DNA from: Isoetes taiwanensis
Lineage: Eukaryota; Streptophyta; Lycopodiopsida; Isoetales; Isoetaceae
DNA length: 64,000 bases
Assembly (NCBI GenBank): GCA_021234155.1
Contig: JAJEKV010000056.1
Coordinates: forward strand, 2,277,330 to 2,341,329
Direction: 5' to 3'
Shown: piece after piece, positions 12,001 through 24,419 of the stretch
Layout: the number at the start of each line of letters is the position of its first letter
How positions within the stretch are numbered: the first letter of the stretch is position 1
The notes under the pieces: model-generated
What the model saw: the letters and a program-made list of their open reading frames with translations, nothing else
Databases searched by the model: none
What the model was told of the DNA's origin: nothing
Program-made: the position numbers and the translations under genes

Positions 12001-14393
12001 TCGTGATGGTAATCGTGGGCTGTCAACAAGCTCGCAAAAAATCAATATTGGTGGTAGAATCAACAAAAGCATCAACAGAGCACTTAAGATGATCTTTTGG
12101 GTCCTATTGTTGTAAGTTTCCATTTACTCAAGTTCTTCTACCGTTGTCCACACCTATTATTCACTAAACTTCTTCTATTGTTGTGCACACCTATTATTTA
12201 GTGACGTTAGTGTATTCTCTGCAGCAAATCAGACTATTATTATCAAACATTAGTACCTGGTTAACATATGCCTGGTTCATCAGAATGTGTACCATTTTTT
12301 AACATCAAAGCAATTCATAATGCCATAAGCTTCTATTTTGTCATGCATTGGTCACCAATTTCATTTTGTCATCTAGCATGGGATGCTAATACTTAATTTT
12401 CAATTTTTTGACTGTGCAAAGAATCGATTCCTTCTTACGTCTTGTATTCAAGAAATATTTTCCTTGTTTGAGGCAAAGGTGCATCATATTACTTTGTAAT
12501 CTATCTGAATCTTGCTTATTTTCGCAATCTTCAAATGATCCTTAATTTACCTCCATATGTCCCCAAACAAAGCACCTTTTGACAATAAAGCATGTTGCAT
12601 TACATTCCAGCGCATTGCAGGGGAAGAAATCTCGTTCCTTGCAAGAGAATAGGACATGGAATTGTGGACTTAACGTCAAGAGCTGCATCAAGAAGGCTTT
12701 TTGAACATGCTCTAAATCCTCCCATGTGAAGTGATATCATAGGACCCTATACTTAGACACCAAAAAGAAGAACTAGCTCAACCAACACCCAAAATAAATG
12801 TGTCTAATGGGACCAATCATAGAGTTTTGCTCGTGGCAATTATTTTACATATCATACAAAGCCTTCCAACCTACAATGACCTTTTTTTTGGGTACATGTA
12901 TCCTAGTGCATAGTGGTTGTAAAATCTATACCAACATACTTGTATGTTTGTACCACCTCCATTATTTGACTATAATGCTCTTGGCTGCCTATAAGAGGAA
13001 ATGACCAGAACCTGAATAAGTTGACTCGCATACTAGTTGGCAAAAAACTATCACTGGCATCCAGAGATCATATTGCATACTAGTAGGGTATGCTCTAAAA
13101 AGTCCCCATCACCTGCATACAACAACTGCCTAATGATATGATAAGCAAGTCATGTCCCTCTATCTCCATGTTGGGCAACCCAATCCTCAAGTTGGTCAAT
13201 ATAACCCAAATAAAGTTGGAGAACACCCCGATTTTCCTGAGGCTCTAAGATTAACAAGAAAATAAACTAGAACCCCCAGTCAAATGGGAATAGAGTTTTT
13301 ACCTTACTGCTTCACTTGTATCAAGGTCTTAAAGCAAGCTAGAAAACTTTTATCCCCTTCAGTGAAAAGATAGTCCTTGAGTAAATAAAAGTATTATATA
13401 ATCACAGTTATATACTCACAAAGCTTGCTAAATATTACTAAATGAGAAAAATACAATTGTACATGCTTCCAACCAACTAAATACATAAAAAGTAGACCAA
13501 AAGAACAAAAAATGTTACCAAGGGGGTTTTAGAAATTGCTAATTTGGATTTTTTTTTTAGCACACCAGCCCTACCCGGCCTACAGCCTTTCCTCAAATTC
13601 TAGCCTATCCACGTGTAATTTCCACTTCATCAAAATCTGATGTGCCTTATTTTCCACCGTCAGATCTCTGCTTCTACAAATCCACGGCCACGAAAATTAG
13701 AAAATCCAAAAATAGATGACGGAGATGAGAAGAGGCCTTTTCAAGCCAAGAAATCTCCATTCGCTTCATGGCCTTTCGTGCTAACTCCGTGGAATTGGCT
13801 CTTCCTCGCGGCCTCGCCTGATTACACTGGATTGCCCGACCTATCACAGGATCTCTACTAAGGTTATCTGCATTGTCTTTTACAGAGAGTTTTCTTGTAC
13901 TTTCAAGAACCCCATTTTGGTTCGACCTTGCATGTCCGGTAGCCACATTCCATGGATTTTGATAGCGTATGAGACCTGGTGCTTTTACAACCAATGTTGT
14001 TTCTTACCAGCGATTTTCTGTGCTGAACACCATATTTGGGGATTTGTTAGTGGGATTTGAAAAGCAGGAGTCAAGGCCTTTTGCCCAAGGAGTCTCTAAG
14101 CTGGCAAGGTTTTTGAGGGAGGTCTTTCTTCTCTAAGAATCATCCGATCTCCAACAATGCGTTGTGACAAAGGTATTTTCTGAACCAAGGCTCCTCTAGT
14201 GCCGGAATGGCTGTGGCAGCCTGCCTTTTATCTGCAAACCTTTTTCTCCTCTTCATCCCCCCTCTTTTAGTTCTCAACCATGCTGCACAACACAACTATC
14301 AGAAGGTTTTTTTTTTTGAGCATTTGAACTCAAGAATCTGTAGGCCCAGGGTAGCTTCTCATCAAAGATTATTCTATCTTCAAATGCTTGATC

Positions 14394-14889
14394 ATGAAAA
14401 TGGAGCACCCATATCTGCGAAATGTCAATGTTGATTGTGAAAAAACTCAGCAGAGCCCTAAGAGCCCTAAACAGGTATTGCTTCAGGCTGTGGAGGATGA
14501 TGAACAGGAGGATAATAACATATTAGATGATGCCATTCCATTTGAAAGTGAAGTAGAAAGTCGCTTGCATGTACCAAAAGTGGAGGAGGAAGAAGGTGCT
14601 TCTTTTCTGCCTTCAATTTCTTAATAGAAAGACTGGACATGTTGCATTAGTATTATATGCCTTGTTTGCTTTATTTGCAGAGGAGGAAGACATCACTGTG
14701 ACTAGCTATTTCAAAGATAACCAAAAGCTTGGGCTAAAGCAAGAGGATATTAGAGAAATACCCTGGGAAATTATCAAAAGGTTCTGGTATAATCCGGCAT
14801 TTTGCAAGTTTCGGCTATCTCTTTTGGTGGCTAACCTCACCACGGCATTGCCATTATTTATTGGCCGGGTTGTGCCGTTAATATCCAAG
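14394..14889 (+). CDS. Two-exon ORF of unknown function upstream of the aminopropyltransferase relic
   Basis: Exon 1 (14394-14595) starts MKMEHPYLRNVNVD and becomes acidic (VEDDEQEDN, KVEEEE). It ends at a GTGCTT donor. Exon 2 (14681-14889) follows a TTATTTGCAG acceptor in phase, continues EEEDITVTSYFKDN, then contains a hydrophobic stretch (LSLLVANLTTALPLFIG), and ends AAG at a GTGAGC donor. The joined frame is open for 137 codons. The next recognised exon downstream, at 15109, begins in phase 0, so splicing of the two would keep frame and give ISK-VLVLDGK. That resembles the GK-VLVLDGK junction of ACL5, but the usual intervening substrate-domain residues are not visible. It could be a separate gene or a chimeric 5' end. 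Family not recognised. An in-frame TTG at 14388 precedes the ATG. Confidence 0.45.
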
Positions 14890-15108
14890 GTGAGCCAGGC
14901 AGAAAATGGAGTTTACATTTTCTTGCAGATTCCTCTTAAAGGAGTTTCTCGGCAGTATGGAAGATTTTGAACTTGTATATCAGTGTAAAGAAATGATCTG
15001 CTGCTGCATATGAAGCCAGGTATGAGGGCTGCTTCTCGGCATGCTGCCATTACGTTTTATTTAACTGTGGTCAATGATAGAAAGTTTTTTGTAAAACTGG
15101 TTTTGTAG

Positions 15109-16541
15109 GTATTGGTTCTGGATGGAAAACTACAAAGTGCAGAGGCTAATGAATTTGTTTATCATGAAATACTTGTGCATCCTGCCCTGCTATACCATTC
15201 AAGGCATGCCCTTCAGAATTTAGTTTCAACAGCTCATCTATAATTAAACTAACTGGTACAAATTTGTTTTGATCAACAGTCCTCAGAGTGTGTTCATCAC
15301 GGGAGGAGGAGAAGGTTCAACAGCCCGTGAAGCATTGAAGCACAAGAGTATTAAGAAAGTAGTCATGTGTAACATAGACAAGGTGCCACCTAACTTGTTA
15401 CTTTAAATCACACCTCTAGTTGACTTAACATGTTGCTATAGTTGGAAGTAAATTTTCTTTTTTACTTTTTGCACGTTTGATTCAGGAGGTGGTTGATTTC
15501 TGTCGTGCTCATTTTTCTGACAATTGAGAAGCTTTTCAGAGCCCCCGGTTGGAACTAGTAATAAATGATGCCAGGTCTGTGGTTAACATATGAGAAATAT
15601 AGGCTTTCGTGGTTTTGTGCTTATAATTCACCTTCTGGCTTTGGGTATATGTGAGCCATTTTACAGGATTGATCTTGGGAAGAGAAAAGAGAAGTTTGAT
15701 GTCAACATTGGAGATCTGGCTGATCCTGTGGAAGGAGGACCCTGTTACAAGCTCTACACAGAGCTGTTTTACGAAAAAATAGTGAAAACAAGACTCAATG
15801 TTGGGGGGATTCTAGTGACACAGGTTCTTATTTTCTTTGAACACAAAAAGTACATTGATTTTTAGATAAAACTTTTAGACCAATCAATAGAAAACCTTAC
15901 ACTATTAACATGTTTTGATATTCAGGCTGGTCCTGCTGGCATTCTGGCACATAGAGAAGTCTACACATCCATTTATAATAACTTTAAGACAAGTATTCAA
16001 ATGTGAGCCTCTTTGTCCTTTCTATTTCAAAATCTGGGAAATGCAAGCAGAACTATATTATCTACTTTTATTTCCTGAAAAGTGTCTGATTTTAAACCTG
16101 GCAATATGCTTGAGCAGATGTGGTTGCTTATGCAACCCATGTACCATCATATGCAGCCACATGGGGCTGGGTCATGGTAAGATATGCTTCTAAAAATATT
16201 GGTCATTTAAACATGGCTATGTTATGTATGACCCAAGAATTGATGCATTTTGATAGGCTTCTGATCATCCAATTCCAAAGCTCACCTCTGAGGAATAAAG
16301 ATAAAGCAGCGAATCCTTGGGGAGCTCAGGTTCTTAGATGGGCTGGGTCTGGTTGCTTCAGCTGCCCTTAACAAAGTTGTTCGATTATCGTAAGTAGCTA
16401 ATTTCCCAGACTCTTTTCTTCCACAAGATGTTTTTATCTGAGCCATTGATAAAATCTGCTTTCAGACTAGCAAAAGAAACCCATGCTTATATAGAACACA
16501 GTGCACGTTTTATCCAAGGGCATGGTATTGCTGAGAAGTAA
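15109..16541 (+). pseudogene. ACL5-like: Thermospermine/spermidine synthase-like (ACL5-type) gene, disrupted
   Basis: Eight exons can be read: 15109-15203, 15280-15382, 15486-15574, 15667-15823, 15926-16002, 16118-16176, 16257-16389 and 16466-16541. In order they give [12 protein letters not shown], the SAM-binding loop FITGGGEGSTARE, VVMCNID, VVDFC, GDLADPVEGGPCYKLYTE, LVTQAGPAGIL, AYATHVPSYAATWGWVM and ARFIQGHGIAEK-stop. These are hallmark segments of aminopropyltransferases, which use decarboxylated SAM to extend spermidine. The wording is closest to ACL5 (thermospermine, vascular development) by recollection. Breaks: an in-frame TGA at 15525-15527, a one-base shift near 15982, and a shift with stops after LTSEE near 16302. 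The donor of the first exon is GC rather than GT. The N-terminal substrate domain is missing. Probably a pseudogene; indel errors are the alternative. Confidence 0.8.
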
Positions 16542-18710
16542 ATATATACTGCAAATACGTATTTATTGCTTGTAAATTATATCAAATTTACTATCACCAT
16601 CTGGTCTCTACCAGAGATCTGATTTGTAAAACATCAACAAAAGTTCTGAATGGAAATCCATCTATTATACACTGTCAAATTGAAATCATTATCGCAATAT
16701 GATCCCTATGAAACATCAAATCTGGAACAGAGAAGATATTCCTTTGAACATATGTGACTAAGGTGAGCCCTCCATCAAATCTATCATTCATTATTGCAAA
16801 AGATTGTCCATTATCTGCGTTTGTAGCTGAACTATGCTAGGCGAGTTCATTTTGTGTACATGGTGTTCTAATTCAATAGGCTGGTTTTCAAATCGAAAAA
16901 CCTTCTTTACCCAGAGTTCCTACTGCGAAGCCTGCAATGGTGCCTTATATGTTAGTAATAGGTTGGCAAGAGTATGAATTCACCATACTTATCATCATTG
17001 CATCCACCATTTGATGCTCCTAAAAGACTACCTCACAAAAAGCTATTGGAAAGTTTAACAAAGAGTGTCACCGTACTCATCATAGCATCCACCATTTGAT
17101 TAACCCTTTCCCATGAGTTAAGACAATTATGACTTATCTAATATAATAAACCCCAATGACATGGCACTAGTCATTAGTAGACTCTCTACTAATCTAGCTA
17201 ATCTAGCTATGGGACATGGCAACACCATGCTTTCTGTAAACTCATCTACCTAAATTTTCCTTAGAGCTATTTGCAGTACAAGTACTGCCTTTTGTAGGGC
17301 ATGCCAATTTCAAGGAGCAAGACAAGAAACATATATATTTTACCTTGAAATGCAAACGTCCTTTGAGAATTGGAAGGCGTCAGGTGAATCAATTTCCATA
17401 CAAATATTTCAAAAAATTATTGATGAGGAGACCGTACAAGAGATCCAAAAAATTATGATACGGACAGATATATCAAACATGTGTAATTCTTAAGTGGGAG
17501 GTTTCACCTGTGTGTACCAAAGATGCTAAGATAACCTAAAACTTAACGGAATCCATTACGTTAGAAGTTAACTTTGCGACTTAAGTGTGATCATGGATTT
17601 AATCAAAACGGTTGTATTGCCAGCTAATGTAACCATGTGTGTGAACTGAATTGTAAAGCTACGCCTTAAATTAACATAGATACCATTTTCTTAATATAAA
17701 ATTTAGCTAAAATTAACTCCATGTGACCAAACTTTGTTATCTCTACGTAATATCATGTTTATCATTTATGTTCATCTTTGTAACTTTTCTTGGCAGATCT
17801 AGAGTTTATACATAACAAATAGGTAGTGAATTGATTAGCGATGCTCACCCTGAATTCTATTCCAACAGGTAGGTATATCTGCAACTAGACATTTTTTCAT
17901 ATCAATAGAAAAATCGGTAACACCTTCAATTGAAGAACATATTAATAGAGGCCTTGAACCTTGACCTTTCAAATAATGGCCTATCTAGAAACTTTACGGG
18001 TTGATATTTCAAATAATGGCCCCTTGAACTTCAAATACAATAAATTGCCACAAATGCAAAAATATATACAACCAACACTTTGCCACGAAAATAACTTTAT
18101 ACTCGAGGAATCCAAAATTAAAGAATATCAAGAAAGAATAAATAGAAAAAGAATAGAAACAACAAACCATCATTAATAATCCAAAAATAATATCAAGAAT
18201 ATGTTAATTATAACAACGACAGTTAGGTACGACGTCTTACTAAGACAACTAATCAAAATCCTTTTATTTGAGTTATTATAAAAGATTGATTTCCTCCATA
18301 ATTACCATATTTTCATATATATAAAGTATAAATTTATCGCATAATATACTCATAATTACTAAAGCTCAATGCTTAAAAACATATTTTTATCTTGTTTACA
18401 TGTGCAGCCTAAACCAACTACCAAGCCTTAACCAATATGACCTTGCTAAAGCCTTCTGGTGTGCCTTTTGCTAGTTTCCTTTTCTTGGGCTAAGCTGAAT
18501 TCTTAACTATCGGCGCCAAATCAATGCCCCTTGCCGCTGGCTTATCTATGTCTCTACTAAATCTGAGCGCCAAGAGCCTGCAACAAGTTTGAGAAGTTGC
18601 CAATTGTATACTGAGTAGATTTTACCTGGATTACAATATGGTGATTGAACCTGGCTTCTCTCTATGGGAGTCATGAAATTAGTGAATGCTTTTCTGATTA
18701 ATTTGATCCA
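16542..18710. other. AT-rich spacer, nothing recognised
   Basis: There are no open frames above about 71 codons and no repeat or motif that I can place. CTCATCATAGCATCCACCAT-type phrases recur near 16,990 and 17,075, suggesting an old short duplication. Confidence 0.4.
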
Positions 18711-18716
18711 TTGCAT

Positions 18717-18748
<32 letters not shown>

Positions 18749-19880
18749 AAGAACTGTGTCATTAATATATTAAAAGAATGGTAATGTTACAAAGCAAGTG
18801 AGGAGGAAGGAGAACTGCCCCAAAGAGACAGCGATGCCTCGACACTCCACAACAAACTCACAGAAAAACTGCAACTCTACTGCTGTACAAACTGACCATC
18901 ACCATCTACAACACCCAAGAAGTCCCTCACCAAATGGCAAACTTCCGCTCTACTAATCCCGGAACACCCGAAAGCTTTGAAATAGCTTGTACTTTTTGTC
19001 GAGGAATCAAAGAGGCAGCAGTACGCTGAATCCCCCGAAAGATCCACAACCCAACCGCCCCGTCAGCCACACCAACCAAGCCCGCCACCGGATGCAAGGC
19101 TTCTTTGCCGCAAGAGCGGCCAAGCACTAGGATAAACATGAAGCGGCAAGCTGGCGGGCTAGTCAATCTCACCTAAAACAGGCCCCGACCCAATCCCGTG
19201 GCAACCGCAAGTGAGGGCATAAAACCGCATAATGCTCCACCAGTCTCGCGATGAAGGCCACAACAAGGCCGAGAGGGCTCACACCCGACCTAAACCGACT
19301 CACAAGGGCATTCACCACGATAGAAGCGGTGCACCACCGCCATAGAAGCACCCTAACCCGGTGGGGGATGTGAGCTCCATGTCCACGTCCAAAACCGAAA
19401 CGCCATCGAGAACCCGAAAGTCGCGAGAGACCACTTGCACGAAGAAGGGGCGAGTGTCATGAATAGCCCGGCACCGGTAACAAGACCGCACAAAACAAGA
19501 AGACACAACATCCGGATGAACCTTCCAAACCCGCACCACCACATCATCTTGAGGACTATAGGTATGTGTCCCCTATACCCCCGCCACTTGTTCCCGTGAT
19601 AGCCCGGTCCACTGCCCCGAGGCGAAAGTGAGCTCAAAAGAACTCCCATGAAGCTAGCTGACCCCCAATACCAATCCTCCAAGGTGAGCACAACAGCTTC
19701 GCCTCCAACGAACTTTGCGTCCAGAGCATGCCGCGATGGCGACCAAAGAACAAGTCTTGCTTGGGGGTAGAGGAACCCACAAGAAAGGAGAAAAGTGGTG
19801 ATAAACCGAGACATAATCTAGCTGGAAGAGCATATGCACATGATCCCAAGCCCGCAACAACCCCAAAGAGAAAAGGGGAT

Positions 19881-20378
19881 TGTTGAACCACAAGTGGTCC
19901 AACATGCGTGTCGTGGATTGAGAAGATATTATTTGGGGCAATGGTTAAAAAATATAATTTGGGGCAATGTTAAAATATATTGTAATGGGATATTGTATGG
20001 TGGAGATGAAGAGGTGAAGAATTGAAGGGTGAGGATGAAGAGGTGATTTTAATGGTTTAGATGAAGGGGTGAAATTGGACCGATCTAGATTTTGTTGTAA
20101 AAATATAAGTATTTTGAGGAGTAAAAGCTCCTCCCCTTCCCTTCCGTTCTTCATTGGAGCATGGTGGCGGTGCTCAAGGAGGGGTGTGGCAGCCCCCTCC
20201 ATATTTGAACCCAAGGTCCCTTGCAAGGGGATTTACATTTGTATTTTGATCATATTTTATTGCAGAAATATTTATCTTTGTGCAAATTTTGATGTCTCAT
20301 TCAGGTTGATAATCAATTGATCTTTTCTTGAGATGATATTTTATGGGTGTTGGCCCGGATGGGGAACCGGGTTCAACA
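19881..20378. repeat. Left LTR of the 2.13-kb element
   Basis: Starts with a near-palindrome, TTGAACCACAAGTGGTCCAA. Internal inverted repeats include GGAGGGG...CCCCCTCC at about 20178-20200 and the palindrome CCCTTGCAAGGG near 20218. Paired with 21515-22010. Confidence 0.9.
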
Positions 20379-21158
20379 TTATGGCACTCCGTGCTTGAGT
20401 TTTATTCCCCAAAGAGCGGTTAGACGAGAAATCAGAATATCGGAGTGCTTATTTTCATCAAGGTGTTGGATTTGCAACAAATCTCATGCGATATCAAGTG
20501 CTTTATGAAGATATTTCCCTCAATGTGTTGGCTTCTTGCGGCAATCTTTGTTAATCTCAAGGTGTTGGCTTCTTGCGGCAATCTGTTAATCTCAAAGGAA
20601 AGTCAAACTCATAGCGGACCCGGTGGCTAGAGTGCAGGAGAAATCTATATGCAGAATCAAGCGGTTGTTCCTGTTCCCGAGAAGACTCAAGCGGGCGTAG
20701 CCTAGCCGTTTTTTTTAGCCATTCCTTACGCAACATTGCCTTCTATCTCGATAATTTACAATCATTGCTTCCTCGAAATCGAGAAAGCCACCATATATTT
20801 TTGTATGATGCATCGATTCAAAGACACTGAATCCGCTACTACCATACAATCTGAAGTTGCCTAAGCATTTTGAGCTCCGCTTAAAACCAGCTTGTTCAAA
20901 ACCTACTTTTTAGATCACGGTAAAATGCTTGCTGGATTACTGCGCTACCCAAATGTTTTTCCCGACTCTTCCGCCAAGCCGTTGATATCCAAAGGCTGCC
21001 TTATCCTTATCTTTTCCGTAAATGTAGCTTCTATTCTTGCCCTAACCAGAGCACATCAGACCAGGCGCACTCTCCTTGCAGGTTTGCAGTAACAAACCGC
21101 CTGCATTTCTAATATTTCTGATGCATTCCGTTCCAGCTTGTTGCATGCCCTAACCCTA

Positions 21159-21191
<33 letters not shown>

Positions 21192-21514
21192 GAATTTGCC
21201 TTTTCTCGTTTTTCCACGACCATTGCCTCTAGAAATTATATAACCAATTATTTTTTGGGTACCCCAATATGGATTTCTCTATTGGATTGAAGCTATGGTC
21301 TCAAAGGTCTTTCACGGCACAAAGGTGTTGGAGTCACACCTAAACCAAAACTCCGGTGCCTAGGAGGCACCTTAAAAACTCACATTGTGTTGGAATACAC
21401 GTTAAACTTTCCACTGCCTAGGAGGCACTTTAAAAACTCACATTACTTTTTTCTTTTTCTTTTGTGTCAGTATGAGGGCCGAAGGGACCGGCCCATTCTT
21501 TTTTTGGGGCATAA
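20379..21514. other. Interior of the 2.13-kb LTR element
   Basis: Non-coding. It holds a duplicated phrase GGTGTTGGCTTCTTGCGGCA (about 20523 and 20561), a T30 tract at 21163-21192, and a pair of TGCCTAGGAGGCA-containing repeats at about 21356 and 21416, each followed by TTAAAAACTCACATT. Confidence 0.7.
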
Positions 21515-22010
21515 TGTTGAACCACAAGTGGTCCAACATGCGTGTGCGTGGATTGAGAAGATATTATTTGGGGCAATGGTTAAAAAATATAATTTGGGGC
21601 AATGTTAAAATATTGTAATGGGATATTGTATGGTGGAGATGAAGAGGTGAAGAATTGAAGGGTGAGGATGAAGAGGTGATTTTAATGGTTTAGATGAAGG
21701 GGTGAAATTGGACAGTCTAGATTTTGTTGTAAAAAATATAAGTATTTTGAGGAGCAAAAGCTCCTCCTCTTCCCTTCACGTTCTTCATTGGAGCATGGTG
21801 GCAGTGCTCAAGGAGGGGTGTGGCAGCCCCCTCCATATTTGAACTGAAGGTCCCTTGCAAGGGGATTTCTGTTGTATTTTGATCATATTTTATTGCAGAA
21901 ATATTTATCTTTGTGCAAATTTTGATGTCTCATTCAGTTGATAATCAATTGATCTTTTCTTGAGATGATATTTTATGGGTGTTGGCCTGGATGGGGAACC
22001 AGGTTCAACA
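21515..22010. repeat. Right LTR of the 2.13-kb element
   Basis: Matches 19881-20378 along its whole length with scattered substitutions and 1- to 2-base indels. It ends GGTTCAACA before the GGGAT target duplication. Confidence 0.9.
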
Positions 22011-22212
22011 GGGATGCATGTGGGAAAGGCCGGAGACCATACAACAGTGCTCAGGGCAACTCCACATGCACAGACGGCTTCCCAAACGCCACACAATGGC
22101 GAAGAGACTGCAACAACAGCACCGCACCAGGAGAAGATGCTCCATCCTGCAGAGTGCTCCAAACAAACTTGGAGACCAACACCTTACTATGCAGCGCCAA
22201 AATTCAGAATGG

Positions 22213-22870
22213 TCAAGCCCCCATCCTCCCGGGGGCGGAGACACTTCCACCAAGCCACTTTAACAACTGCCCCTTCATCATCCCCACAAAATTTCGAACA
22301 ATCTTATCCAAAGCCTGTATCTTACCCTCAGGAGCTAACATCGCAGATGTTGTATACACATGAGTGCTACAAAGTACTGACTTGGCAATAGTGATCCTAC
22401 CTGCCATGGACAACTTTACCCTTCCACCAATTGAGGTGTTTCTGCAACCCCTGTAAAATCTCATCCCACACCCTCCCCATGGAAACATCCCCTCCAAAGG
22501 GAATACCCAACAGCTTAGTACACACATTACCTGGAAGCACCTTCCAAGGGAATAGAGCCAAACAAGGGGGAAGCGGATTCAGCTGGGCCCATAATGCGGA
22601 GCATTTACCCCAATTCAGATGAATGCCCGAGGCCAAGGAGAAAGTATCCAGCAAACCTTTCACATTCCGCAAATTCCTCTCTTCTGCCACCAAGAAGAGG
22701 AAAGTGTCATCGGTGAACTGGTTAATAATCTGCTGGCTACCATCCTGCATTCGAAGCCCATCCATCACCCCCTCCTCCACTACAGCAAAAAACAACTGAG
22801 ACAGTACCTCCGCCACAATCGTAAACAAAAACGGCGTCAAAGGGCACCCCTGACGCACCCCCCTGCCCCC
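22213..22870 (-). pseudogene. LINE reverse transcriptase fragment (ORF2)
   Basis: The frame at 22397-22858 contains RQGCPLTPFLF (RT fingers and palm motif), QFTDDTFLF (the F-x-D-D catalytic box, here FTDD), LNWGKC and LLGIPFGG. These occur in the order typical of non-LTR retrotransposon RT. The following thumb region continues in a second frame at 22213-22527 (SMAGRITIAKSVL, then KIVRNFVGM), so there is at least one frameshift near 22,400. The product would be inactive. It belongs to the truncated LINE that spans it. Confidence 0.9.
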
Positions 22871-22883
22871 GTGTGCATGTTTT

Positions 22884-23687
22884 GTACACGGGGATGGTTT
22901 TTAAGAGAAAAATCTTAATAGTAATAGACTCACGTAAAAAGCGTACATCTGTGCATTTGTACATATCAAGTTATGATGTAGGACTTAGTTCATCTCGCTC
23001 ATCGAGAACCTCCAGGATAAAGGATGATAATGCCATTACTGCATGCATTTGCAAGAGCACATACCGTTATCGAATAGTGTAGTTATCGTTATCGTTATCG
23101 TCTCAAACGCTTGGCAGATTTGAAACGTATGGCATTCATCTTCAATGACTCCTATTTGGAAACATTCACATTTCCTATTATCTTACTCCCATCTATCCGT
23201 TTCGATTTTGAGGTAGTGTGCACCAATATGTTGCAATTGTTTTATGCCTCTTCATGGCACAACAGATGATACATGTTGTTCTGGGCTTGGATTGGCTTTT
23301 ATAATTTGTTGTTTTGATTTATTTCAAAGCGCTGGCATCCAAAATCTTAACAATGAAATATATATCAAGATATTGCTTCAAATGAGTGTGATCTTCATTA
23401 TCTGCACCTGCACACATCCCTGCTCTTAGATATTCCATCTGGAGAACCAACATGCACGTTTCTTCCTCTTCTAGGAAGTTTTAAGACGATGTGGACCCAG
23501 GTTTCACCCATGTTCACCACCTTCTGGCAATAGAGTCACTCCAAAGCGGCACGTTGTAGATGCAAGAATCATGTTTCTTGAAAGATAATTAAGTATAAAA
23601 TCATGGACTTGATCACTCTGAGAGCCCGAGTCAGAAAGGCATTCTGGACCCGTTTCAAACCTTCGCAAATGGTTCGACTCCAGGGAA
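22884..23687. other. Spacer between LINE and LTR element
   Basis: AT-rich, no recognisable gene. It contains a short GTTATC microsatellite at about 23082-23100. The last bases, AATAG (23688-23692), are the left target duplication of the next element. Confidence 0.4.
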
Positions 23688-23692
23688 AATAG

Positions 23693-24139
23693 TGTTGATG
23701 TTTGGGGTTCTTGGCATGCACCTTGCAGCAGCAGTCCATGACTGCCGGATGCCACAAGGCTGCCACAAATGCTCATGGATCAACAAAAGAAGATGGGAAG
23801 AACTCCAAGAACAAGAACAAAGCAAAGAATGAACAAAACAGAACCATATTGATGCTCCAAAAAGAGGTGCTCCAAAACGTGAGCAAAAGCCTAAACAATG
23901 AGAGGAAATGCTCTCTCTAAATAGTAGAGCAAAACCCTAACCCTAAATGATATCTCACCCTCCACAGATCTAGGCTAAATCTGGGCCATAGATTGTGGGG
24001 TCCAATATGACAAATACATGTGGCCTATGCCACCTACCACATATGTGGGCTAAATCTGGGCCCTAGATCAAGTGGTCCAATGTGATAAATACATGTGGCC
24101 TATGCCACTCATACATATGTTTAGCCCAAAGGGCTAACA
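23693..24139 (-). repeat. 3' LTR of the LARD-like element
   Basis: Contains two copies of a 35-bp phrase, GGTCCAATRTGAYAAATACA plus GTGGCCTATGCCAC, at about 23999-24033 and 24073-24107. They look like U3 enhancer repeats. A CCCTAACCCTAAA telo-box lies near 23934-23948. Confidence 0.92.
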
Positions 24140-24156
24140 CTCCCCCCCACCACACC
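24140..24156 (-). other. Polypurine tract
   Basis: Minus strand GGTGTGGTGGGGGGGAG immediately before the 3' LTR, in the position where plus-strand DNA synthesis is primed in LTR retroelements. Confidence 0.75.
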
Positions 24157-24419
24157 AAACTATGTAGAACCTTTATAACATCAGGTTAAACATTTACAAC
24201 AGTGTCCAAAGTGAGGGGAAATAATGAGAATGTCGCCGAAGTCTTGAAAAAAATGCCAATGTCGATGAAGTACAAAAATCGTAAAAGAGGTTGAGAAGGT
24301 CATCACCACTTCTCTTGAGCTTGCCACAAGCTCCTTTAAAACCATAGAAGTCGAATCTAAGGTTGAGAAGGTCATCACCACTTCTCATAGAGCGTGCCAC
24401 TAGCTCTAAATACATGCGC

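Larger units (their letters stand above)
4901..13600. other. AT-rich intergenic or intronic DNA, no gene identified
   Basis: All open frames are under about 80 codons and none resembles a protein family. The composition suggests long introns or decayed repeats. On the plus strand near 5390-5450 a short reading (CAMIDGLLKS, then GFCEMSKKGIEAG) recalls P-class PPR wording but is broken by stops and too short to call. Small direct repeats also occur near 11,705/11,765 and 12,126/12,165. Confidence 0.4.
19881..22010. mobile_element. Non-autonomous 2.13-kb LTR retrotransposon inserted in the LINE
   Basis: Two direct repeats of 498 and 496 bp (19881-20378 and 21515-22010) begin TGTTGAACC and end GGTTCAACA, the TG...CA rule with inverted ends. 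The 5-bp duplication GGGAT flanks the element exactly (19876-19880 and 22011-22015). The 1136-bp interior has no coding potential for gag or pol, so the element is of the TRIM/SMART/LARD kind and would need proteins from elsewhere. The LTRs differ at well over ten positions, so the insertion is not recent. I could not identify a primer-binding site or polypurine tract on either strand, so orientation is unresolved. Removing it rejoins the LINE. Confidence 0.9.
18712..22883 (-). mobile_element. 5'-truncated LINE with 10-bp target duplication, split by an LTR element
   Basis: On the minus strand the element runs from about 22873 down to a poly(A) tail seen as T26 at 18722-18747. TGCATGTTTT lies just left of the tail (18712-18721) and again just right of the 5' end (22874-22883), so it is a plausible target site duplication, although its last Ts overlap the tail. 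Reverse transcriptase motifs occupy 22213-22870. The left part (about 18750-19876) gives broken C-terminal reading frames with Cys- and Trp-rich pieces like the LINE C-terminal zinc region. Without the inserted LTR element the LINE is about 2.0 kb, so ORF1, the endonuclease and the first part of RT are missing. This is usual for abortive target-primed reverse transcription. Confidence 0.85.

Noticed and set aside
23504-23920. Small ORFs spanning the LTR edges (duplicated at 27646-28038)
   Set aside because: They are repeated only because the LTR is repeated; no protein family, and they start or end at the LTR boundary.
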